Assembly (NCBI RefSeq): GCF_049889055.1
Contig: NZ_JBLTWO010000006.1
Location: 1 to 64,000, forward strand
Length of the DNA stretch: 64,000 bases
Origin: Rhizorhabdus sp049889055
Lineage (GTDB): Bacteria > Pseudomonadota > Alphaproteobacteria > Sphingomonadales > Sphingomonadaceae
Reading direction: 5' to 3'
Shown: positions 17,729 through 26,698 of the stretch, one piece after another
How positions within the stretch are numbered: the stretch's first letter is position 1
Layout of the letters: every line of letters starts with the position of its first letter
Made by a program: the position numbers and the translations under genes
The notes under the pieces: model-generated
Databases searched by the model: none
What the model was told of the DNA's origin: nothing
What the model saw: the letters and a program-made list of their open reading frames with translations, nothing else

Positions 17729-17742
17729 GTTCACCGTTGAAC
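17729..17742. promoter_or_regulatory. Putative EPS-regulon operator upstream of the NusG-like gene
   Basis: Inverted repeat GTTCA-CCGT-TGAAC located 35 bases upstream of the antiterminator's start codon. It shares the design GTTCA-N4-TGAAC and flanks (AC before, CT two bases after) with the palindrome at 21821-21834 upstream of the MarR-type EPS regulator. A common regulator, perhaps that MarR protein, is the simplest explanation. Confidence 0.55.
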
Positions 17743-17768
17743 GCTACTGTGCCCGTGCGCGGCGCGAG

Positions 17769-18587
17769 TCAATCCGGCGCAGGTCGATAGGTCGCTGCGG
17801 CGAAAGCCACCGCCTCGCGAATGGCATCCAGCGGACGGTCCGCCTGCAACGCCATCTCGATCGAAATCCAATGATCATAATCGATGGCGGACAGGGCGTG
17901 AGCCGCCGCACGGTGTGGGAATTCCGGCGCAGCGAAGGCGCCGAGATTCCGTTCCGACATATGGTAATGACAGAGAAGGCCCTGCGTCTGTTCGATCGCG
18001 GCGACGATATCGTCCTCACCGAGCGACACACAGCCGATGTCGAGATGCAGGGCGAGATGGGGATGGCCGATCTCGCGCACCATTGCGGCGATGTCCTGCC
18101 AGCGCCGCAGGAAATCGCCGCCGTAGAAGCGGGGCACGGGCTCTATTCCGAGACGAATGCCACGGGCGCCCGCGATATCGGCGAGGCGCGCGAGGCGGTC
18201 GCGCCCCATTGCCCAGGCCTCAGCTTCAGGCAGCCCCCCGGTCTGTCGGGTGCCGGGCGCGCCGAACACCGCCACCGATGAGCCGAGCAGCGCGCCGAAA
18301 TCGGTGACCCGCGCGAGGCGATCGGCCAGTCGGGCGAACTGCTCGTCTGTCCCGAACAGGCTCCCGCCCTCGACCCCGAAGAAGATCGCCTGGAGCGAGG
18401 GCGCCTGCAGGCCGAGACCTGCGATGCGCTGCCTGAACTCGAGAATGCGATCGTGGGTAAGCTCGTTCCAGGGCGCGATCCGCGTCAGCGCCACCTCGAG
18501 CCCCCCGAGCCCCGCCTCGACGAGATCGCTCAGGACCACATCGGGCATATCCGCCGGAAAGGCGAGGTTGGAAAGGGCAAGCTTCAT
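17769..18587 (-). CDS. Sugar phosphate isomerase/epimerase (TIM barrel)
   Basis: A 272-residue member of the xylose-isomerase-like TIM-barrel family (AP endonuclease family 2 fold). Typical segments are 'LGIEPVPR' (metal-binding Glu) and 'HLALHLDIGC' (metal-binding His/Asp). Relatives isomerise or epimerise sugars or inositols using a divalent metal. It is the last gene of a four-gene minus-strand unit; its start overlaps the stop of the epimerase gene by four bases. With the FAD oxidoreductase and NAD-dependent epimerase it may build or modify an unusual sugar for the polysaccharide. The exact reaction is unknown. Confidence 0.82.
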   Translation of the reverse strand: MKLALSNLAFPADMPDVVLSDLVEAGLGGLEVALTRIAPWNELTHDRILEFRQRIAGLGLQAPSLQAIFFGVEGGSLFGTDEQFARLADRLARVTDFGALLGSSVAVFGAPGTRQTGGLPEAEAWAMGRDRLARLADIAGARGIRLGIEPVPRFYGGDFLRRWQDIAAMVREIGHPHLALHLDIGCVSLGEDDIVAAIEQTQGLLCHYHMSERNLGAFAAPEFPHRAAAHALSAIDYDHWISIEMALQADRPLDAIREAVAFAAATYRPAPD

Positions 18588-19360
18588 GCGGCCCGGCTCT
18601 CCGCGATGAAATGTCCCAGTTCGTCCATCACCGTCGCCGCGGACAGCTGGTAGGGCCCATGGCCGCCACCGAGCAAATCGGGATGGAGCGTGCGGAAGTC
18701 ATAACGGACGCGGGCGTCCCCCTTCAGCCGATAGGCCTTCTCGGGGAAATGGCGCATCACGATGTCGCGGGTCGGCAGTGGCTCGGGCGCGATATGGACG
18801 AGATCCCGCCCCTCAGCCTCGATCCGAGCGAGGTCATCGGCGAGCCGCCGCAGCGGATACCATTGGAAACAGCTGTCGAGCGAGATGCCCTCTATGCCGT
18901 TGTCGTGGATCAGATCGAACAGGATGTTCTTCTTCAGGCCCGTGCCGAACAGGCCCGGAAGGCGGACGATCCGGCAGGCCGGGAAACGCGATGCGACCCA
19001 TTGCTCGAGTTCGAAGCGATGTCGCCCATAAGGCGCCGGATTGCCGGCGGGCGACGTGCTTTCGTCCACGCCCACAGGATCGGCGAAGACGTCGACCGTC
19101 GAGATCAGCGTGAAGCGATCGGCCCTGACCGTGTCCAGCACATCGGTCAGGCGGCGGATGCCGGCGAGATCCTTTTCGGGCTCCTTGTTCGCGAGCCATT
19201 TGACCGCCGAGACGCCCGCACAGACGATATGGCCGAAGCGGCCGCCCCGCATATCGTCGATGGTCCGCGAATTGTAGCAGGCAGCATAATGCGAGGCCCG
19301 CGCCAGAGTGGACCCCACCAGCCCGCTATGCCCGATCAGCGCATTTTCGGCCTCGATCAC
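18584..19360 (-). CDS. NAD-dependent epimerase/dehydratase-like protein
   Basis: A 258-residue short extended-SDR-like protein. The N-terminal 'LIGHSGLVGSTLA' corresponds to the glycine-rich cofactor loop (GxSGxVG variant), and 'STVDVFADPVGVDE' resembles the Ser/Thr region of nucleotide-sugar epimerases. The usual YxxxK is represented by 'YGRHRFELE', where the Lys is replaced by Arg or shifted, so activity is uncertain. It overlaps both neighbours by four bases and so is translationally coupled with the FAD oxidoreductase and the isomerase. It probably takes part in making a modified sugar, but it could be reductase-like. Confidence 0.75.
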   Translation of the reverse strand: MIEAENALIGHSGLVGSTLARASHYAACYNSRTIDDMRGGRFGHIVCAGVSAVKWLANKEPEKDLAGIRRLTDVLDTVRADRFTLISTVDVFADPVGVDESTSPAGNPAPYGRHRFELEQWVASRFPACRIVRLPGLFGTGLKKNILFDLIHDNGIEGISLDSCFQWYPLRRLADDLARIEAEGRDLVHIAPEPLPTRDIVMRHFPEKAYRLKGDARVRYDFRTLHPDLLGGGHGPYQLSAATVMDELGHFIAESRAA

Positions 19361-20454
19361 GCCCCTTCTCCCGGCGCCATCAGAATGTCGTTGCGGATCA
19401 GCGCTTCGGAAGGCCGGTGCGTATCCAGCCGCCCGGTCGCAATCTCGCCCAATATGCGCTCGGTCGCATGGAAGATCGTGTCGATCTTGCCCGACATGAC
19501 GATGAAGCGACGCCCGCGCCGTTCGACGTAACAGCTACGATCGTCGGCCGCGCCGGTCGGCTTGGTCTTGATCGACAGCTGGATGCCGAGAAAGCGGAAA
19601 TGGTCGCGAAACCCCGGCAGGTTGCGCATGATCTGCGCCTCCATCGCCGCGCGCTTGGCCTGTACCGTCTCCCCCGTAACCCCATCGCGCAGAGCGATGG
19701 CAGCGGCCGGGTCGCGGACCTGGCCCAGCGGCGTGTGGGGAACGCTCGACAGCGTGTACACATGCGGATCCTCGGTCGGGTAGACCGAGCAGAGCGGGCC
19801 GTCGACGAGGGTGATCGCCGGAAAGCGATCCGCAGCCTCATAATAAAGCAGCATCGTCGGCTCATAGATGCAGTCGATCGCCGGCCGCGTCAGATGCCCC
19901 CAGGTCGCGTCGATGACGAAATCGAAGCGGCGGCCGTTGATGACGACCTCGTCATCGCGCTCCTCGATCGCCTCGATCGCGGTGTCGAGCGCCATGACCG
20001 GTGCCAGCCGCTGCGAGAACAGGGCGCGCGCTTCGGACAGCAGGATCACCCGCTCCGGCACCAGCAGCGCGCCCTCTATGTCGACGAGGCCAGGGACAGG
20101 CTGCGCGCTTTCGACGAAGTCCATTCCCGACGAGCTCATGATCAGCTTGTAGGTCGGAAAGTCGATCAGGCTCTGCCCATGGGGAATCGCATAGACATTT
20201 TGCGCGATCGGCGCCGACAGCTCGGGATAGCGTTCGAGGAAGCGGAAATAGCCGTCACGCGACTGCTGCCGGGTCTGCTGGTGCCGGGCATAGTGAAAGC
20301 CCATGTGGAGACGGAACTGGTTGTTGCCCGAGGCATCGTTGAGCAGCCGCCCGCTCTTTTCGTAGAGCTGGACCTCGAAGCCGAGATTGTGCAGCGACAG
20401 CGCGATGTGGCAGCCATACCAGCCACCCCCGACGATCGCGACCGAATAGGGCAT
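19357..20454 (-). CDS. FAD-dependent oxidoreductase (DAO family)
   Basis: About 365 residues beginning 'MPYSVAIVGGGWYGCHIALSL', whose GGGWYG is the FAD-binding loop; 'VQLYEKSGRL' supplies the acidic residue that binds the ribose. It resembles D-amino-acid oxidase/glycine oxidase-fold enzymes that oxidise C-N or C-OH bonds. The ATG at 20454 is chosen because the FAD motif begins immediately after it; a longer frame to 20532 overlaps the glycosyltransferase gene. It is coupled by overlap to the epimerase-like gene. Flavin oxidoreductases are rare in polysaccharide loci, so this is a candidate for an unusual oxidative sugar modification. Confidence 0.82.
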   Translation of the reverse strand: MPYSVAIVGGGWYGCHIALSLHNLGFEVQLYEKSGRLLNDASGNNQFRLHMGFHYARHQQTRQQSRDGYFRFLERYPELSAPIAQNVYAIPHGQSLIDFPTYKLIMSSSGMDFVESAQPVPGLVDIEGALLVPERVILLSEARALFSQRLAPVMALDTAIEAIEERDDEVVINGRRFDFVIDATWGHLTRPAIDCIYEPTMLLYYEAADRFPAITLVDGPLCSVYPTEDPHVYTLSSVPHTPLGQVRDPAAAIALRDGVTGETVQAKRAAMEAQIMRNLPGFRDHFRFLGIQLSIKTKPTGAADDRSCYVERRGRRFIVMSGKIDTIFHATERILGEIATGRLDTHRPSEALIRNDILMAPGEGA

Positions 20455-20467
20455 CAGGCGAGCTCCG

Positions 20468-21679
20468 TCATAGCACCGGGACCTGCGCGCGCCGACCGAC
20501 CGACCGGCGCACCCGCGCAACGGCGCAGCCAAGTTCGAAGGCCTGGTAGAAGCGATCGGCGACCGCCTCTACCCCGCCGGTCGCCTCGAAGGTCGCCCGC
20601 GCGGCAAGCCCGGCCCGGTGGCGGAAATCGCGATCGGTGACCAGACGACGCAGATGATCATACCATTGGTCGGTGGTGGCGGCGACCAGGCCGTCCTCGC
20701 CATGGTGGACGAACTGGCGGTAGGACAGGATATCGGACACGACCACCGGCAGGCCGAGCGACATATAGACCGCCGGCTTGTTGTGCGCCTTTGCGGCATA
20801 GAAGGGGTTGCGGTCGGCCATCGGCGCGATGCCGATATCACAGGCCCGGATTACTGAACCGATCGTGTCGGCGGTCCAGGGAACGAAGCGCGTCGGGAAG
20901 GCGAAGATGCTGCGGAGGATTTCCGCATTGTCGGTGATCCCGTGAAAGGGCGCGGGGCGTTCGCGCGGCATTGCGACGACCAGCTCGAACGACCCAGGCA
21001 GATCGCGGTGGAGGCGTTCCAGCGGATCGCGCAGCAATTCGAGGAGATGGAGCCCGTAAGCGGTTCCCTCCCACAGGATCAGGGTCGCGCCCGAAGCGGC
21101 CTTCTCCGCCAGCAGGGCATCGCCGACCGCCGATCGGGCAGGTTCGAAATCGGACGCGGGTATGGCCTCGGCGATCGCCACAGCAAAGGGGTTGATGCTG
21201 CGCAGCGACGCCGCCTGCGCCTCGGACGCGCAGATCACGACATCGGCGCCCGCCACCGCGCGCAACATCCTCGCCCGGAAACTGATCGGCAGCCCCAGGC
21301 GGTTGGCCCAGCGCCGCATGACTGCCTTGAAGCCGCGCCGCCCGCCGCCGAAATGCCAGGCCGCGATCGTCTCCAGATCATTGACCTTCTCATTGTCGAA
21401 GGCCGCCCAGTCGGCGGTCAGAAGATCCTCGGTGATGCCCAGCGCGATGCCGGGACCACGCGAGGGCGAGCGCATTGCCGCTTCGATCAGCGAGAGGCCC
21501 ATATGCGATGCGACGAAATAGAAGATGTCGGCGTCGAGCCCAGTCGCATAAGGCGCAGCCGTCGCACCCCGCGCTTCCCAATGCGGAATCAGCGTCGCCA
21601 GCCGGCGGCGATCGGTCGGGCTGGGGATCGGGCTCTGCCCATAGCTGTCCGGCCTTTCCGGTAGGAAAGCTATGCGCAT
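20468..21679 (-). CDS. Glycosyltransferase (GT-B fold, GT4-like)
   Basis: A 403-residue GT-B protein. The C-terminal half contains 'GIAPMADRNPFYAAKAHNKPAVYMSLGLPVVVS', read here as short parts: 'AKAHNK' followed by 'SLGLPVV', the usual nucleotide-sugar-binding end of GT4 enzymes. The N-terminus 'MRIAFLPERPDSYG' fits a cytoplasmic transferase. It is the first gene of the four-gene minus-strand unit and faces the MarR regulator across a 240-base divergent region that contains the palindrome at 21821-21834. Donor and acceptor sugars are unknown. Confidence 0.82.
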   Translation of the reverse strand: MRIAFLPERPDSYGQSPIPSPTDRRRLATLIPHWEARGATAAPYATGLDADIFYFVASHMGLSLIEAAMRSPSRGPGIALGITEDLLTADWAAFDNEKVNDLETIAAWHFGGGRRGFKAVMRRWANRLGLPISFRARMLRAVAGADVVICASEAQAASLRSINPFAVAIAEAIPASDFEPARSAVGDALLAEKAASGATLILWEGTAYGLHLLELLRDPLERLHRDLPGSFELVVAMPRERPAPFHGITDNAEILRSIFAFPTRFVPWTADTIGSVIRACDIGIAPMADRNPFYAAKAHNKPAVYMSLGLPVVVSDILSYRQFVHHGEDGLVAATTDQWYDHLRRLVTDRDFRHRAGLAARATFEATGGVEAVADRFYQAFELGCAVARVRRSVGRRAQVPVL

Positions 21680-21820
21680 CGCGGGCGAGGGCCTTTGGAT
21701 ATATCTGGCATCGGCGGCTGCACCTATGGCCGTTTCGCTGCCGACGGAAAAGGCGCTTTGTCACAGGCGCCGCCTTCCGGGGCACCCGCACCCTTGCGGC
21801 GGCGCGAAAAGCGGCTAGAC

Positions 21821-21834
21821 GTTCACGCGTGAAC
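21821..21834. promoter_or_regulatory. Putative EPS-regulon operator in the divergent glycosyltransferase/MarR promoter
   Basis: Perfect 14-base palindrome GTTCACGCGTGAAC, 86 bases upstream of the MarR gene and 142 bases upstream of the minus-strand glycosyltransferase start. It matches the repeat at 17729-17742. It could allow the MarR protein to control itself, the downstream fucose genes, and the minus-strand unit. Confidence 0.6.
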
Positions 21835-21919
21835 ACTCCCTTCGGGACGTTCTGATGATTGTGCCGGCGGGGCTGATTCCCACGCCGTGCGGTAGCCTGC
21901 CCGCAGCCCCCCAGCAGCG

Positions 21920-22351
21920 ATGAACAACGACAGCGATACGACCCGCCAGGAAGATATCCACTTCCGCATCCTGCGCCTGCTCGACCAGAATCCGTCGGCC
22001 AGTCAGCGCGACATCGCGGTGGCGCTGGGGGTCAGCCTGGGCGGGGTCAATTATTGCCTGCGTGCGCTCGTCGCCAAGGGCCATGTGAAGATCGAGAATT
22101 TCCAGGCCTCGAAGAACAAGCTGCGCTACGTCTATGTGCTGACCCCGGAGGGCATCGCGCACCGCGCCAAGCTCGCCGCGCGCTTCATCCGGCGCAAGAT
22201 GGCCGAATATGAAGCGATCAAGGCCGAGATCGAAAGCCTGCGACACGATTATGGCGACAAGCTCGCGACCGCCGGCGACGGCAGCCCCGACCAGTCCCAC
22301 ACCAAACCCCTTAAAGAACCGAAGGACTCATGGCGAAGCGAGCGCTCATAA
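21920..22351 (+). CDS. EPS-associated MarR-family transcriptional regulator
   Basis: A 143-residue winged-helix protein. The N-terminal half reads like the MarR_EPS subfamily: 'FRILRLLDQNP' followed by 'SQRDIAVALGVSLGGVNYCL', a helix-turn-helix typical of regulators encoded at the head of polysaccharide clusters. A C-terminal helix rich in charged residues is likely a dimerisation coiled coil. The gene overlaps gmd by 22 bases, so regulator and fucose biosynthesis are co-transcribed. The palindrome about 90 bases upstream suggests autoregulation. Confidence 0.92.
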   Translation: MNNDSDTTRQEDIHFRILRLLDQNPSASQRDIAVALGVSLGGVNYCLRALVAKGHVKIENFQASKNKLRYVYVLTPEGIAHRAKLAARFIRRKMAEYEAIKAEIESLRHDYGDKLATAGDGSPDQSHTKPLKEPKDSWRSERS

Positions 22352-23403
22352 CCGGCATCACCGGGCAGGACGGAGCCTATCTGGCCGAACTGCTGATCGA
22401 GAAGGGCTATGAAGTCCACGGCATCAAGCGCCGGTCCTCCAGCTTCAATTCGGCGCGGATCGACCATCTGATCGACGAGCCGCAATCGTCCGGACGCAAG
22501 CTGAATCTCCATTATGGCGATATGACGGACTCGACCAATCTGATCCGGATCGTCCAGCTGGTGCAGCCCGACGAGATCTATAATCTCGCCGCGCAATCGC
22601 ATGTGAAGGTCAGCTTCGAGACGCCCGAATATACCGCCAATGCCGACGCCATCGGCACGTTGCGCCTGCTCGAGGCGATGCGCATCCTGGGACTTGAGGG
22701 GAAGACCCGCTTCTACCAGGCCTCGACATCGGAGCTTTACGGCCTCGTCCAGGCGGTGCCGCAGTCCGAGACGACCCCCTTCTATCCGCGCTCGCCCTAT
22801 GCCGCAGCCAAGCTCTACGCCTATTGGATCACGGTCAATTATCGCGAAGCCTATGGCCTGCACGCGTCGAACGGCATCCTGTTCAACCATGAGAGCCCGA
22901 TCCGCGGCGAGACCTTCGTCACCCGCAAGATCACCCGCGCGGCAGCCGCGATCAAGCTGGGCGCGCAGGACCGCCTTTATCTGGGCAATCTCGACGCCCA
23001 GCGCGACTGGGGCCATGCGCGCGACTATGTCGAGGGCATGTGGCGAATCGTCCAGCAGGACAAGGCCGACGACTTCGTGCTGGCGACGGGAGAGACCCAC
23101 ACGGTGCGCGCCTTCGCCGAACTCGCCTTCGCCGCGGTCGGCATCACGCTCGAATGGCAGGGCGAGGGCGTGGAGGAAAAGGGCCGCTGCGCCGAAAGCG
23201 GCCGGACGCTGGTCGAGATCGATCCGCGCTATTTCCGCCCGACCGAGGTCGACCTGCTGATCGGCGACGCGAGCAAGGCGGAAAGGCTGCTGGGCTGGCG
23301 CGCGACGACGCGCTTCGCCGATCTCGTCCGCGAGATGGTCGAGGACGACCTGCGCGTAATCGCGCGCGAGACCGATTATCGCCGGCTGCGCGACGACGCC
23401 TGA
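22330..23403 (+). CDS. gmd: GDP-mannose 4,6-dehydratase
   Basis: A 357-residue enzyme that converts GDP-D-mannose to GDP-4-keto-6-deoxymannose, the first committed step to GDP-L-fucose. The N-terminus holds the NADP motif 'ITGITGQDGAYL'; 'NLAAQSHVKVSFE' and 'ASTSELYG' are family hallmarks; the catalytic pair is in 'YAAAK'; 'ESPIRGETFVTRKITRA' is the Gmd signature. Length is normal. The start overlaps the MarR gene. It is followed 13 bases later by fcl, completing the pathway. Confidence 0.97.
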   Translation: MAKRALITGITGQDGAYLAELLIEKGYEVHGIKRRSSSFNSARIDHLIDEPQSSGRKLNLHYGDMTDSTNLIRIVQLVQPDEIYNLAAQSHVKVSFETPEYTANADAIGTLRLLEAMRILGLEGKTRFYQASTSELYGLVQAVPQSETTPFYPRSPYAAAKLYAYWITVNYREAYGLHASNGILFNHESPIRGETFVTRKITRAAAAIKLGAQDRLYLGNLDAQRDWGHARDYVEGMWRIVQQDKADDFVLATGETHTVRAFAELAFAAVGITLEWQGEGVEEKGRCAESGRTLVEIDPRYFRPTEVDLLIGDASKAERLLGWRATTRFADLVREMVEDDLRVIARETDYRRLRDDA

Positions 23404-23416
23404 GGCCAGGACAAGG

Positions 23417-24391
23417 ATGGAGGCTCCCCGCACCATGCCGCCCGCTCTCTTCCCACTGCGCGGAAAGCGCGTCTTCGTGGCCGGCCACAAGGGCATGGTC
23501 GGCTCGGCACTGGTCCGCCGGCTCGCCGCCGAGGACTGCGAGATCCTGACCGCCGACCGCGCCGAGCTCGACCTGCGCGACCCGGCCGCGGTCGATCACT
23601 GGATCAAGGACCGCCGCCCCGACGCGCTGTTTCTGGCAGCAGCCAAGGTCGGCGGCATCCACGCCAATTCCTCGCTGCCCGCCGACTTCATCGCCGACAA
23701 TCTGGCGATCCAGCAGGCGGTGATCATGGCGGCGCTGGCGCATGACGTCGAAAAGCTGCTCTTCCTCGGATCCTCCTGCATCTATCCGCGCCTCGCGCCG
23801 CAGCCGATCCCCGAAGAGGCGCTGCTCACCAGTCCGCTCGAGCCGACCAATCAATGGTATGCGATCGCCAAGATCGCGGGGCTCAAATTGTGCGAGGCGA
23901 TCCGGCTGCAACATGGCCGCGACTTCATTTCCGCCATGCCGACCAATCTCCACGGGCCGGGCGACAGCTACCATCCCGAGCACAGCCATGTCGCCGCCGC
24001 GCTGATCCGGCGCATCTATGTCGCGAAGGAGCAAGGGGCCGAGAGCGTCACCATCTGGGGCACCGGCCAGCCGCGCCGCGAATTTCTCCATGTCGACGAC
24101 GCCGCCGATGCGCTCACCTTCCTGATGACGCATTATTCCGATGCTCTGCACGTCAATGTCGGCTGCGGCGAGGACATCTCGATCCTCGAACTGGCCGAGA
24201 CGATCGCATCGATCGGCGGCTATGGCGGGCGGATCGAGACCGACCCCAGCCGCCCCGACGGCACGCCGCGCAAACTGCTCGACATTTCCCGGATCAAGGC
24301 GCTCGGCTGGTCCCCGCGGCTCGGCACGCGCGAGGGGCTGGCGCAGAGCTATGCGGCGTTCGTACGCGACCGCCCGGACCTGCGGGACTGA
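23417..24391 (+). CDS. fcl: GDP-L-fucose synthase
   Basis: A 324-residue epimerase-reductase that turns GDP-4-keto-6-deoxymannose into GDP-L-fucose. Visible features are the NADP loop 'GHKGMVG', 'AAAKVGGIHAN', the Ser/Tyr/Lys site around 'GSSCIYP' and 'YAIAK', and 'PTNLHGPGD'. ATG 23417 follows a purine-rich AGGACAAGG; ATG 23435 is an alternative that removes six residues. It works directly with gmd upstream and probably supplies the fucosyltransferase downstream. Confidence 0.96.
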   Translation: MEAPRTMPPALFPLRGKRVFVAGHKGMVGSALVRRLAAEDCEILTADRAELDLRDPAAVDHWIKDRRPDALFLAAAKVGGIHANSSLPADFIADNLAIQQAVIMAALAHDVEKLLFLGSSCIYPRLAPQPIPEEALLTSPLEPTNQWYAIAKIAGLKLCEAIRLQHGRDFISAMPTNLHGPGDSYHPEHSHVAAALIRRIYVAKEQGAESVTIWGTGQPRREFLHVDDAADALTFLMTHYSDALHVNVGCGEDISILELAETIASIGGYGGRIETDPSRPDGTPRKLLDISRIKALGWSPRLGTREGLAQSYAAFVRDRPDLRD

Positions 24392-24411
24392 GACCGGGCG
24401 GCGGCGAAACA

Positions 24412-25323
24412 TTGACCAAGGTCGTGACCATGTTGAGCGGCGGGCTGGGCAACCAGCTCTTCCAATATGCCGCCGCGCGCGGGCTGGCCGATCGCCATGG
24501 TGCCGAGCTCGTGGTCGACAGCTGGTCGGGCTTCGTCCGCGACGTCGAATATCGGCGCAGCTACGAACTGGGCCGCCTGCCGATCGAGGCCCGTCTCGCA
24601 TCACCGGTTGAACGGCTGCCCTTCTGGACCCGTCGCATCCGGGCCGCAGTTCGCAAGCGGATCGCCCCCGGACGCGCCGCGCATGTGCCGACCTTTGCGA
24701 GCGCCGCGCGCTTCCGCACCGAAGCGTCCGACCGCGCCTATGACCCTGGCCTGCTGTCCGCCCCGTTGTCGGGCGATGTGTGGATGAGTGGCTATTGGCA
24801 GAGCCCGCTGTACTTCGACCATTGCGCCGCTCGCCTCGCGGCGGAGCTTGCGCCCCCACCGCCCGAACGCCGGGCCGCAGTCGACCTGACACGGCGCCTC
24901 GAACACAGCCCGGGCGTGGCGATCGGCATCCGCCTGTACGAGGAAGCGCGCGACCCCGGCGCGCACAGCAGCACCGGCCGGCTGAAGGCGATGGCCGAGA
25001 TCAACGGCGCGATCGAAACGATCCACGCCCGCGCGCCCGACGCCACCTATCTGATCTTCTGCAGTCATCGCGCGCCGGAACTCGCCCAGCTGAAGACGCC
25101 CTCCGCGCCGATCTACGTGACCGGCGACGAAGGCTATGCCGACGCGCTCGAAAGCCTGTGGCTGATGACACGCTGCCGTCACCATGTGATCACCAACAGC
25201 AGCTTCTACTGGTGGGGCGCCTGGCTGTCGGAAGCCCTGTCCCCTGCGGACGACCACATCATCGCCGCCGCCGCCAACTTCATCAACGCCGACAGCGTAC
25301 CGCGGCGATGGTCGCGGTTCTGA
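24412..25323 (+). CDS. GT11 alpha-1,2-fucosyltransferase-like protein
   Basis: About 303 residues from TTG 24412 (the frame's 'MTKVVTMLSGGLGNQLFQYA' start matches family 11 exactly; GTG 24424 and ATG 24430 are alternatives). 'GGLGNQLFQYAA' and the C-terminal 'NSSFYWWGAWLS' are typical of GDP-fucose-dependent alpha-1,2-fucosyltransferases. The usual central HxRRGDY motif is replaced by 'GIRLYEEARD', a clear departure. Lying right after gmd and fcl, it should use GDP-L-fucose or a related GDP-sugar, but the altered motif suggests a different acceptor or linkage. Confidence 0.85.
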   Translation: MTKVVTMLSGGLGNQLFQYAAARGLADRHGAELVVDSWSGFVRDVEYRRSYELGRLPIEARLASPVERLPFWTRRIRAAVRKRIAPGRAAHVPTFASAARFRTEASDRAYDPGLLSAPLSGDVWMSGYWQSPLYFDHCAARLAAELAPPPPERRAAVDLTRRLEHSPGVAIGIRLYEEARDPGAHSSTGRLKAMAEINGAIETIHARAPDATYLIFCSHRAPELAQLKTPSAPIYVTGDEGYADALESLWLMTRCRHHVITNSSFYWWGAWLSEALSPADDHIIAAAANFINADSVPRRWSRF

Positions 25324-25354
25324 GGCGGGGCATGGTGATGGCTGCAGTCGATTG

Positions 25355-26698
25355 ATGATGTCGCTTTTCGTCACGTCGATACGCAAAATGCAGAGCATTG
25401 GCCTCGAGACGTTGTGGGTCATTCTTGGCAATATTGCATCGGTTGTCGGGTCTCTGCTGTCGGTTCGGCTCGTGACCGAGTTCATAGCCCCAGACGAGTA
25501 TGGCAAGCTCGCCCTCTCACTGACAATCGTCGGCCTCTCGAACCAGACCATAACCGGAGGACTCATTGCTTCCGTCAACCGGCACTGGTCGATCGCCCAC
25601 GACCTGAAGGCGATTCCGGCATATGTCAGCGCTTCCAAACGCTTATTCGCCAAAGCCTCGGCCTTTACCTTCGGGCTAGCACTCATAGCGCTTATAGCGC
25701 TAGCGGCCCTTCAGCGCAGCGAACTAATCCTGATATTGATTCCTTCGGTGATTTTCTCGGTAACCAGTGGGTTCAACTCCGCTCTGACCGGGGTGCAGAA
25801 CGCCGCGCGACAACGGTCTCTCGTTGCCGGTTTGACTATCATGGACACCATTTTGAAGATGGCGCTCATCGCAATCGTTGGGGTATTGGGAGCATCCACG
25901 AGTACTGCGATCCTGTGGTGCTATTGCGCTACGTCCTGCGCGATGGCGGGGCTCCAGTGGCAGGCATTGACCCGTCGGTTGCCGCCTGATCCCATCAGCC
26001 CGGCAACATCCGAGCAGGACGTCCAAGAATGGGCCCATAGGTTGTGGCTATATGCTTGGCCCTTTTCGACTTGGGGCATATTTACATGGGCGCAGATGGC
26101 GTCTGACCGATGGGCTCTCCAAGCGTACACAAGCTCAGCCGAGGTCGGGACTTACGCGGTTGTGTACCAGTTGGGCTATGCTCCGATACTCCTAGCAAGC
26201 GGATTGCTGACAACTCTTCTCGGGCCAATCCTTTTTCAGCAGGCTGGCGACGCTACAGACCCGGAACGGAACAAGACAGTGTCGCGCATGACGTGGACAC
26301 TTGTGGGCACCATTATTGCCGGAAGCCTTATCGGCGCGACTGTCGCCACTTTTGCCGGAGATTGGTTGTTTTCGCTCTTGGTCGCAGCAAACTATCGGGA
26401 TGCGGCACGTTTTCTGCCGCCTATGGTTGCTTCCAGCGGATTTTTTGCTGCAGGACAGGCTTTATCACTGAAAACCTACTCTGACATGACGGTCAGAAGC
26501 ACGATACCCATAAAGATCGGCACTGCCATTCTGGGAGTAGGCTTAAATCTATGGCTCGCAGAGCAGTACGGTTTGCCGGGTATAGTCTGGGCATCTCTCC
26601 TCTTTTCGTTGAGTTATTTCTGCGGAATGGCAGGCTTGGTTTTCCGTACCCCGCAGCATCCAAGGCCATCGCCAAATAGGGTAGACAACCGTGTCTGA
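25355..26698 (+). CDS. Wzx-like polysaccharide flippase
   Basis: About 447 residues with roughly twelve to fourteen hydrophobic helices, of the MATE/MVF polysaccharide exporter type. The N-terminus resembles O-antigen flippases ('LVTEFIAPDEYGKLAL'). Such proteins flip undecaprenyl-linked repeat units across the inner membrane. Base composition is lower in GC than neighbouring genes, typical of flippases acquired by transfer. Start uncertain: tandem ATGs at 25355 and 25358 with weak ribosome-binding sites. It overlaps the polymerase gene by 8 bases. Confidence 0.85.
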   Translation: MMSLFVTSIRKMQSIGLETLWVILGNIASVVGSLLSVRLVTEFIAPDEYGKLALSLTIVGLSNQTITGGLIASVNRHWSIAHDLKAIPAYVSASKRLFAKASAFTFGLALIALIALAALQRSELILILIPSVIFSVTSGFNSALTGVQNAARQRSLVAGLTIMDTILKMALIAIVGVLGASTSTAILWCYCATSCAMAGLQWQALTRRLPPDPISPATSEQDVQEWAHRLWLYAWPFSTWGIFTWAQMASDRWALQAYTSSAEVGTYAVVYQLGYAPILLASGLLTTLLGPILFQQAGDATDPERNKTVSRMTWTLVGTIIAGSLIGATVATFAGDWLFSLLVAANYRDAARFLPPMVASSGFFAAGQALSLKTYSDMTVRSTIPIKIGTAILGVGLNLWLAEQYGLPGIVWASLLFSLSYFCGMAGLVFRTPQHPRPSPNRVDNRV

